The translations under genes and the position numbers were made by a program. A stretch of 5,405 nt of DNA, taken from contig JAJYTK010000087.1 of the NCBI GenBank assembly GCA_021793095.1, positions 1 to 5,405 on the forward strand, written 5' to 3'. This document shows positions 1-4,561 of this stretch, piece after piece; within the stretch, counting starts at the first letter, position 1; the number at the start of each line of letters is the position of its first letter. Under the pieces are notes generated by a model. It worked only from the letters and a program-made list of their open reading frames with translations. It was not told the DNA's origin and made no database searches. This DNA is from Pseudomonadota bacterium. Lineage in GTDB: Bacteria; Pseudomonadota; Gammaproteobacteria; Burkholderiales; Burkholderiaceae_B.

Positions 1-5
1 TCTCC

Positions 6-27
6 TCCACCCTCCTCCTTTGGTGGA
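6..27 (+). other. Small hairpin just before the terminator
   Basis: A perfect 6-bp inverted repeat, TCCACC (6-11) and GGTGGA (22-27), encloses a 10-nt pyrimidine loop and is followed by TTTT (28-31). It sits five bases ahead of the stronger terminator at 32-63, so it may be the first half of a tandem terminator or the end of a structured transcript entering from the left. The stem is short and the T run is only four bases, so this is a weak call. Confidence 0.3.
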
Positions 28-31
28 TTTT

Positions 32-63
32 GCCCGAGATCATCAGATCTCGGGCTTTTTTTT
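32..63 (+). terminator. Intrinsic (Rho-independent) terminator, rightward
   Basis: A perfect 10-bp stem, GCCCGAGATC (32-41) and GATCTCGGGC (46-55), closes a 4-nt loop (ATCA) and is followed by eight T residues (56-63). This is a textbook intrinsic terminator for rightward transcription. No gene inside the window reads into it, so it must end a transcript that starts left of base 1. The opposite strand lacks a T run after the stem, so it should act in one direction only. It converges with the leftward terminator at 180-208. Confidence 0.9.
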
Positions 64-128
64 GTCTATAAACAGTGCATGGTGCTTGTCGACGAGTAGG
101 GCTGACGGGGTTGTTCTTCCCAAGGCAC

Positions 129-149
129 GCCCATGAGCATGCCCATGAG
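129..149. repeat. Short tandem direct repeat, 12-nt period
   Basis: GCCCATGAG occurs at 129-137 and again at 141-149, separated by CAT, which makes about 1.75 copies of a 12-nt unit. It lies in the otherwise featureless stretch between the two converging terminators (64-179). I see no promoter, binding-site family or coding frame that explains it, and a repeat this short could be chance or a small slippage duplication. Confidence 0.5.
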
Positions 150-179
150 GTGTCGTGTTGTTGGGCAGGAACCAGGTTC

Positions 180-208
180 AAAAAACCCACCCGTGAGAAG
201 GGTGGGTT
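180..208 (-). terminator. Intrinsic terminator of the kinase/glcG operon, leftward
   Basis: On the - strand a 9-bp stem, AACCCACCC paired with GGGTGGGTT (+ strand arms 184-192 and 200-208), encloses a 7-nt loop and runs into six T residues (+ strand A180-A185; the last two also form the base of the stem). It lies 47 bases beyond the glcG stop codon, as expected for the end of this two-gene operon. A further stem without a T run (arms 229-234 and 241-246) sits between it and the stop codon and may protect the transcript end. Confidence 0.88.
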
Positions 209-255
209 GATCTAAATGCGTGGTGTCAGCCGCAAAATGCTGCGGCGCAGCAGGA

Positions 256-654
256 TTAAGACAGTGCCTTGACGCCAGCTTCGGCTACTTGGGCATCTTG
301 GTGGGGCAGTACACCGGAAACGCCGATGCCGCCAATCACCACACCGTCAACGACGATAGGCAGGCCACCACCAAGGGGGACGATGGGCATGGACAGTGCC
401 GCGGTACGGCCATTGTTGACCATGTCCTCGAGATCTTGGCTGGCGCGACCGCTCAGTGCACTGGTGCGCGCTTTATCAGGGGCAATGGTGGCGCTCATGC
501 CAGGAGCTCCATCCCCTCTTTGGAACCACAAGAGGTGGCCGCCTGCATCGGCGATGGCCACGCTGACTGCCCAACCTTGTTTTTGTGCTTCGGCCTCAGC
601 GGCGGCGCCCATTTTCTTGACGTCTTCCAGGGTGAGTTGTTTGATGGTTTTCAT
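256..654 (-). CDS. glcG: GlcG/HbpS family heme-binding-like protein
   Basis: This encodes a 132-residue cytoplasmic protein of the GlcG/HbpS (DUF336, PduO C-terminal-like) family, about the length of E. coli GlcG. Family signatures are VSVAIADAGGHLL (30-42), a KARTSAL segment (61-67), VNNGRTA (79-85), and GGGLPIVVDG running into IGGIGVSG (95-114). There is no signal peptide or membrane segment. Known for the family: E. coli glcG lies in the glycolate operon without a firmly assigned activity, and Streptomyces HbpS binds heme and senses redox state. Here it is the second gene after a glycerate kinase, 16 bp downstream, which ties it to C2/C3 acid metabolism. The ATG is preceded by AGGAG (+ strand 664-668) at 9-nt spacing, so the start is firm. 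Family and start are near certain; the molecular function and the exact glcG symbol are inferred. Confidence 0.93.
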   Translation of the reverse strand: MKTIKQLTLEDVKKMGAAAEAEAQKQGWAVSVAIADAGGHLLWFQRGDGAPGMSATIAPDKARTSALSGRASQDLEDMVNNGRTAALSMPIVPLGGGLPIVVDGVVIGGIGVSGVLPHQDAQVAEAGVKALS

Positions 655-670
655 AATGAAAAGCTCCTAA

Positions 671-1960
671 TTAAAGTAGTGGTTGATTTGGCGGCGTGAT
701 CAATAACGCCCGAAAATCATTGACATTAGTGTGCGTTGGGCCGGTGATTGCCTGCTGTTTAAGCAAGGCAAAAAAGCGATGGGCATCATTATTGTCTAAA
801 AACTGTTGGGGGTTTAGCCCCTGATCCCATGCTTTTTGCAGGCTCTGCGGGTCAAACCATGCCCCCGCCACCTCCATGCTGCCATCGACACCATCGGTAT
901 CTGCAGCCAGCCCATACACCTGTGCATTGCCTTGTAGTGCCAGCAGTGCGCCCAATAAAAACTCAACATTGGGTCCTCCTTGGCCTTTGGTGCGTACTGT
1001 GACCGTTGTTTCACCACCGGATAACAGGACACAAGGGGCCCCAAGGGGCTGCTGATAGCGCACAATGCTGTGCGCAATACCTGCTAAGACCTTGGCCACC
1101 TCGCGTGATTCGCCCTCTATAGCATCGCCCAGTATCAAGCTCTGGTAACCATGCTGTTGGGCGACCTCGGCGGCCGCCGTCAATGATTGTTGCGCAGTGG
1201 CAATGAGTTGGCTTTTAACGCGTTTAAAAGCCGCTGCTGTAGGCTTGGGGGTTTCGTAGTGACCCTTTTCCAAATGTGCCCGCACCTGCGCTGAAACTGG
1301 GACATTATAGCGATCAATGATTCGAAGTGCATCCGCACAGGTGGTGGGATCGGCCACTGTGGGGCCAGAGGCAATGTCAATCAGGTGATCGCCAGGCACA
1401 TCTGAAATGATGAGGTTGTGCACGCGCGCTGGCGCACAGGCTTGGGCCAGATGACCGCCCTTGATGGCCGATAGGTGTCGGCGTACGCAGTTCATCTCGC
1501 GGATATTTGCACCACTATGCAGTAAGGCGTCGTGAATATGCTGTTTTTCTTTGAGCGTGATGCCGGTGGCGGGCAAACATAATAATGAAGATCCTCCACC
1601 TGAAATCAGCATGATGACTAAATCATCGGCAGTGGCTTGCTGTGCGACTGCCTGGATACGCCGGGCGGCCTCGAGGCTGTTTTCATCAGGAACGGGGTGG
1701 GCGGCCTGCAAAATTTCTATCTGTGCGCAGTCAACTTCATAGCCATATCGGGTGACCACAATGCCACTCAGAGGGCCTGTCCAGTGGGCCTCGAGGGTGC
1801 GGGCCATCACCGCGGCGGCTTTACCTGCCCCGATCACATAGGTACGCCCGTGCTTGGGTGGGGTGGGTAGAAAACGCGGCAGGCAATTTTCTGGACGAGC
1901 GACATCAATGGCGGTGGCCAGCATGTGCTCGAGGGTGGCGATGGGGGCGGCAGCGCTCAT
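671..1960 (-). CDS. Type-2 glycerate kinase (MOFRL family, GckA/TtuD-like)
   Basis: This is a 429-residue cytoplasmic enzyme expected to phosphorylate D-glycerate with ATP to 2-phosphoglycerate; older annotations call this family hydroxypyruvate reductase TtuD. The N-terminal GckA domain (about 1-240) shows VIGAGKAAA (42-50), HPVPDENS (88-95), SGGGSSL (120-126), a REMNCVRRHLSAIKGG block (154-169) and SDVPGD with ASGPTVAD (187-205). The C-terminal MOFRL domain shows SGGETTVTV (315-323), GQGGPNVEF (327-335), ADTDGVDGS (354-362) and a TNVNDFRALLI stretch near the end. Full length, no disruption. The frame also has a TTG two codons upstream (1964-1966). A weak AAGGGA lies 11 nt before the ATG and 5 nt before the TTG, so the start could be either; I prefer ATG. 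It is the first gene of an operon with glcG and diverges from a LysR regulator. Symbols gckA and ttuD are both used for such genes, so I leave it blank. Confidence 0.93.
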   Translation of the reverse strand: MSAAAPIATLEHMLATAIDVARPENCLPRFLPTPPKHGRTYVIGAGKAAAVMARTLEAHWTGPLSGIVVTRYGYEVDCAQIEILQAAHPVPDENSLEAARRIQAVAQQATADDLVIMLISGGGSSLLCLPATGITLKEKQHIHDALLHSGANIREMNCVRRHLSAIKGGHLAQACAPARVHNLIISDVPGDHLIDIASGPTVADPTTCADALRIIDRYNVPVSAQVRAHLEKGHYETPKPTAAAFKRVKSQLIATAQQSLTAAAEVAQQHGYQSLILGDAIEGESREVAKVLAGIAHSIVRYQQPLGAPCVLLSGGETTVTVRTKGQGGPNVEFLLGALLALQGNAQVYGLAADTDGVDGSMEVAGAWFDPQSLQKAWDQGLNPQQFLDNNDAHRFFALLKQQAITGPTHTNVNDFRALLITPPNQPLL

Positions 1961-1970
1961 AGACAATGGA

Positions 1971-2003
1971 TTCCCTTGAGGTTAGGTGGGTAAGCAACCC
2001 AAG
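1971..2003 (-). promoter_or_regulatory. Leader hairpin overlapping the kinase ribosome binding site
   Basis: In the kinase leader, CTTGGGTT (+ strand 1996-2003) can pair with AACCTCAAG (+ strand 1975-1983): eight base pairs with one bulged T and a 12-nt loop. The 3' arm shares three bases with the likely ribosome binding site AAGGGA (+ strand 1972-1977), so folding would partly hide it. A competing 4-bp hairpin (GGGT with ACCC, + strand 1988-2000) uses some of the same bases. The pairing is seen in the sequence; a regulatory role is inference. Confidence 0.35.
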
Positions 2004-2045
2004 CAGTCATGCAAGGGCATATTTTCTCAGCATAAATACAGGGCT

Positions 2046-2074
2046 ATTATACGCATTTGCTTCTTTGTTCCGAG
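2046..2074 (-). promoter_or_regulatory. Promoter of the kinase/glcG operon
   Basis: The - strand carries a perfect -10 hexamer TATAAT (+ strand 2046-2051), placing the likely transcript start near 2039 and giving a leader of about 79 nt before the ATG. The -35 position at 17-bp spacing reads CTCGGA (+ strand 2069-2074), a poor match to TTGACA; at 16 bp it reads TCGGAA, matching three of six. A strong -10 with a weak -35 is typical of activator-dependent promoters, which fits control by the divergent LysR protein. Confidence 0.6.
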
Positions 2075-2107
2075 TCGTTTCTAGGGCGGCCGATTGGGAC
2101 AAATGAC
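2074..2107. promoter_or_regulatory. Candidate LysR operator (imperfect inverted repeat)
   Basis: GTCGTTT (2074-2080) and AAATGAC (2101-2107) form an inverted repeat with six of seven matching bases, separated by 20 bases. Relative to the predicted kinase transcript start at 2039 the arms fall at about -35 to -41 and -62 to -68, where LysR-type regulators commonly occupy activation and recognition sites. I could not find a clean dyad T-N11-A box inside it, so this is a positional inference. Confidence 0.3.
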
Positions 2108-2111
2108 GTAG

Positions 2112-2117
2112 TAGAAT
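2112..2117 (+). promoter_or_regulatory. Possible -10 box for the LysR gene
   Basis: TAGAAT matches the -10 consensus in five of six bases, about 78 bases upstream of the regulator ATG. No good -35 hexamer is found at 15 to 18 bp spacing; a TTGGGA at 2094-2099 is too close at 12 bp. If real, this promoter would lie next to the candidate operator arm at 2101-2107, which would allow autorepression, a common LysR habit. Confidence 0.25.
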
Positions 2118-2194
2118 AAGGCAGAGCATCAGCACGCCAGAGGATGTCAATCGTGTCTGTGATGCCGATGCAGTAACCTGTTTTGAGGATTGTA

Positions 2195-3115
2195 ATGAGT
2201 CGTTATACCGAATTTAGGACCTTTGCTTTAGTTGCTGAGCACGGCAGTTTTGCCGCGGCTGCAGAGGTCGAGGGGGTGACCCCGGTCGTGTTGGGGCGTC
2301 GTCTGGACGCTCTGGAAAAGCGATTGGGCGTGCGCCTGATGCATCGTTCCACTCGAGGATTGACGTTGACGGTGCTCGGCGAGCAGTTTCTCGAGCGTTG
2401 CAAGAAACTACTGTTGGATTTCGACGAGGCCGAGGCCAGCATCAGTGCCCAACGAGAGTTGGTCCGAGGTCATTTGGTGGTGTCAGCTCCGGCCTCATTT
2501 GGGCGTCACCATGTGGCGCCCCATGTGATGGGATTTAAAAAGAAATATCCCGAGCTCAAGTTGTCTTTTAATTTTACAGACAGCGTGGTGGACCTCGTGC
2601 GTGAGGGGTATGACATGGCCATACGCATCGGTGGGGTGATTGATCCTAACTACGTGGCCATTAATTTATTCCCCAATCGGCGTGTGGTCTGCGGGGCGCC
2701 CGAATTTTTTGAGCAGCATGGGGTCCCTAAAAAGCCCGAAGATTTAGCGCGTTTTAATTGCCTGGCCTTTAACTTACAAGGGGGGCAGCAACAGGGATGG
2801 ACTTTTATGCGCAATGGCAAGCCGTTTGCCATCCGTGTCAATGGTGATGTGGCATGTAATGACGGTGAGCTCCTCTATCATTGGGCCAAACAAGGGCATG
2901 GCATTGCATGGCGCTCGACTTGGGAAATCCATCCCGAGTTAAAAAAAGGGGAATTGGTGACGGTGCTAGATGAATATGCATTGCCTAATTACGATATTCA
3001 GGCCGTGTATCCTCAACAGCAGTACTTGCCCGCCAAGGTGCAACGATTTATTGAATATATTCGTGCGATTTATAATCGGCCGGGCTATTGGGATGAGCAC
3101 CGTTATGTGCTCTGA
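2195..3115 (+). CDS. LysR-type transcriptional regulator
   Basis: This encodes a 306-residue cytoplasmic DNA-binding regulator of usual LysR length. Residues 1-62 form the winged helix-turn-helix: FRTFALVAEHGSFAAAAE, then a recognition region with PVVLGRRLDALEKRLGVRL (30-48) and HRSTRGLTLT (50-59). Residues from about 90 to 290 form the LysR substrate-binding (periplasmic-binding-protein-like) effector domain, starting VRGHLVVSAPASFG; it resembles the CrgA/DmlR-like group. The start is ATG 2195 with GAGGA five bases upstream; a TTG four codons earlier lies over this site and is unlikely. It diverges from the glycerate kinase/glcG operon across a shared control region, so that operon is the probable target, with a glycerate, glycolate or tartrate-related acid as possible co-inducer (inferred). 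No terminator follows before the next gene. Confidence 0.94.
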   Translation: MSRYTEFRTFALVAEHGSFAAAAEVEGVTPVVLGRRLDALEKRLGVRLMHRSTRGLTLTVLGEQFLERCKKLLLDFDEAEASISAQRELVRGHLVVSAPASFGRHHVAPHVMGFKKKYPELKLSFNFTDSVVDLVREGYDMAIRIGGVIDPNYVAINLFPNRRVVCGAPEFFEQHGVPKKPEDLARFNCLAFNLQGGQQQGWTFMRNGKPFAIRVNGDVACNDGELLYHWAKQGHGIAWRSTWEIHPELKKGELVTVLDEYALPNYDIQAVYPQQQYLPAKVQRFIEYIRAIYNRPGYWDEHRYVL

Positions 3116-3166
3116 TTGACTGCTCACTCAGGAACAGTTTTTGTTGCATCTGTATCTGCGCAGGGC

Positions 3167-3195
3167 TTGGGAAAGTTACATTTGCAGTCGATAAT
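3167..3195 (+). promoter_or_regulatory. Sigma70-type promoter of the polysaccharide genes
   Basis: TTGGGA (3167-3172, four of six against TTGACA) and GATAAT (3190-3195, five of six against TATAAT) are separated by exactly 17 bp. The predicted transcript start is near 3202, followed by AGGGGG at 3217-3222 and the GTG start at 3227. It lies just after the LysR stop codon, so the transferase and the genes after it can be transcribed independently of the regulator gene. Confidence 0.55.
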
Positions 3196-3216
3196 ATGGG
3201 GTGATCTTCATTTTTT

Positions 3217-3222
3217 AGGGGG
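3217..3222 (+). promoter_or_regulatory. Ribosome binding site deciding the transferase start
   Basis: AGGGGG lies four bases before the GTG at 3227. It is the only strong Shine-Dalgarno-like site near the 5' end of this frame. The TTG at 3116 that directly follows the LysR stop has none, and it would add 37 residues upstream of the first predicted membrane helix. Confidence 0.5.
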
Positions 3223-3226
3223 TGTT

Positions 3227-4462
3227 GTGCAGGGTTCTGCGACCTGGGATCTCGTGACTTGGCTGTCTATTGCTACCGTGGCCTTTGTGGTCGGAGGGAT
3301 TATTGTCCTTTCCGAACGTTGGCATGGCAAATTGACGGGCGATACTGATATGGACAAGCCTCAGGCCAGTCATTTGCGGCCCGCACCTCGCGTCGGTGGC
3401 TTAGCCATTTGGGCGGGTAGTTTGGCAGGGTTGCTGGTATTAGGACCCAGCAATATGACCTTGACTTGGCTGTGGCCGGTGTTGTTTATTGCGGCGCTGC
3501 CCGTTTTTGTGGCCGGGGTGGTTGAGGATATCAGCAAGGACGTAGGCTCTTTAAAGCGGTTACTCGCTGCCTTTGCTTCGGCCGCTATTGCATGGTGGCT
3601 GCTGGGCGGTGTGGTGCGTGTCGATGTGGAATGGGCCAATTGGCTACTGTCGTTTTGGCCCATTTCCTTGATATTCACGGTGGTGGCAGTGGGGGGGTGT
3701 ACGCACGCCCTCAACATCATTGATGGCATCAATGGTTTGGCCGGGATGGTGGCCGTGCTGATGGCCGCCTCGTTGGCTGCTGTGGCTTGGCAGGTGCAAG
3801 ATTACCCCATTGTGCTCATCGCCACCTCTTTGGCTTTTTCTACCTTGGGCTTCTTGGCCTGGAATTTTCCCTTTGGCCGCGTCTTTTTGGGTGATGGGGG
3901 GGCCTATTTCCTCGGCTTTATGCTGGCAGAGTTAGCCGTGTTGCTGGTGGTACGTAATCCCAGTATTTCGCCTTTTTATGCGTTGGCGGTGCTGTTTTAT
4001 CCCGTCTTTGAGACGATGTTTTCTATTTGGCGTCGCTTATTTAAGCGTAATGTGCCCGTGGACCAGCCCGATTCCTTGCATTTACATCAGCTGGTGTTTC
4101 GGCGTTTGGTACGCGTCAGCGTCCTGCGCGAGGGGCGGCGTTATGTGCCGCCGACCTCTAATGCGATGGCCTCACCTTATCTTTGGGGGTTGGTGCTGAT
4201 TGGATTAGTGCCGGCCACTATCTGGTGGGATAATGCCTGGATGTTGGTGCTGAGCTTGCTGGTGTTTTCCCTGTGTTACATCTGGCTATACGCGAGTTTG
4301 GTCCGCTGGCGGCGGCCGCGTTGGCTGCTACTGCCTTCTGTACGGCGCGCGCATGGGCGACAGGCCCAAGACGAGGCATCATCGCATAGCGCTGCGGGCA
4401 CACGACAGGATGAGAACTCAACGCCCTCTGACGCCGATCCGCACAAGCAAAATGGTGGTTAG
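3227..4462 (+). CDS. Polyprenyl-phosphate sugar-1-phosphate transferase (WecA/MraY superfamily, GT4)
   Basis: This is a multi-pass inner-membrane protein (411 residues from GTG 3227) expected to move a sugar-1-phosphate, probably a HexNAc, from a UDP-sugar to undecaprenyl phosphate, the first step of O-antigen, capsule or exopolysaccharide repeat assembly. A first helix (about 10-28) precedes the family block DKP...H...PAPRVGGLAI (43-61). Further signatures are VVEDISKDVGSLKRL (98-112), NIIDGINGLAG (163-173), FLGDGGAYFLG (220-230), a YPVFETMFSIWRR segment (258-270) and the HLH motif (285-287) before the last helices. The usual Asp-Asp pair is Glu100-Asp101 here. The last 45 or so residues form a charged, Ser/Gln/Asp-rich tail that looks disordered. 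A longer form from TTG 3116 is possible but less likely. The next gene makes a UDP-sugar acid, which supports a surface-polysaccharide role. Sugar specificity cannot be read from sequence. Confidence 0.92.
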   Translation: MQGSATWDLVTWLSIATVAFVVGGIIVLSERWHGKLTGDTDMDKPQASHLRPAPRVGGLAIWAGSLAGLLVLGPSNMTLTWLWPVLFIAALPVFVAGVVEDISKDVGSLKRLLAAFASAAIAWWLLGGVVRVDVEWANWLLSFWPISLIFTVVAVGGCTHALNIIDGINGLAGMVAVLMAASLAAVAWQVQDYPIVLIATSLAFSTLGFLAWNFPFGRVFLGDGGAYFLGFMLAELAVLLVVRNPSISPFYALAVLFYPVFETMFSIWRRLFKRNVPVDQPDSLHLHQLVFRRLVRVSVLREGRRYVPPTSNAMASPYLWGLVLIGLVPATIWWDNAWMLVLSLLVFSLCYIWLYASLVRWRRPRWLLLPSVRRAHGRQAQDEASSHSAAGTRQDENSTPSDADPHKQNGG

Positions 4463-4509
4463 CCGAGCAACACATTGTCTGCCCGATCTGTTTTCAACGA
4501 TTCATCATG

Positions 4510-4530
4510 GTGTACGCTGTGGTCGTGCAC
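4510..4530 (+). other. Hairpin between the transferase and dehydrogenase genes
   Basis: GTGTACG (4510-4516) can pair with CGTGCAC (4524-4530) over seven positions, one of them a wobble pair, around a 7-nt loop. A T run comes only after a further ten bases (4541-4546), so this is not a standard terminator. It could slow or attenuate read-through into the next gene or be chance; no other feature is seen in the 99-bp gap apart from the A/T tract at 4536-4551. Confidence 0.25.
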
Positions 4531-4535
4531 GAGAT

Positions 4536-4551
4536 AAAAATTTTTTAAAAA
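4536..4551. other. A5T6A5 tract upstream of the dehydrogenase start
   Basis: Five A, six T and five A residues run without interruption directly into the ribosome binding site. Phased A/T tracts like this bend DNA and leave the messenger unstructured around the start, which usually favours translation. It is much richer in A/T than the rest of the window. No matching -35/-10 pair was found around it. Confidence 0.45.
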
Positions 4552-4555
4552 GGGG
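4551..4555 (+). promoter_or_regulatory. Ribosome binding site deciding the GTG start of tviB
   Basis: AGGGG is six bases before the GTG at 4562. The in-frame ATG at 4577 has no such site at workable distance, and the ATG at 4557 is out of frame. The GTG is therefore the better start. Confidence 0.65.
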
Positions 4556-4561
4556 AATGCC

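Noticed and set aside
1..12. 3' end of a tRNA or tmRNA
   Set aside because: TCTCCTCCACC looks like an acceptor end, but the next base is C instead of the A of CCA, and the T arm is outside the window.
66..146. 26-codon - strand frame starting MGMLMGVPW between the two terminators
   Set aside because: It has no Shine-Dalgarno site, no promoter and no known family, and lies beyond the operon terminator.
220..699. Open frames of 159 and 133 codons on the + strand, opposite glcG
   Set aside because: They are antisense shadows of a clear GlcG family gene, have no recognisable domains, and the longer one crosses the operon terminator side and the intergenic gap.
814..1380. Other-frame - strand open frames inside the kinase gene
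   Set aside because: They overlap a full-length kinase with all family motifs, and show low-complexity translations without ribosome binding sites.
2183..2194. TTG start giving a LysR protein four residues longer
   Set aside because: The TTG lies across the GAGGA ribosome binding site that serves the ATG at 2195, and homologous regulators begin close to the ATG.
3116..3226. Intrinsic terminator after the LysR gene
   Set aside because: T runs occur at 3139-3142 and 3211-3216, but neither is preceded by a stem of useful length.
3370..3732. 120-codon - strand frame opposite the membrane transferase
   Set aside because: It is the antisense of a strongly conserved transferase, its Thr/Ser/Pro-rich translation is typical of shadows, and I see no family match.
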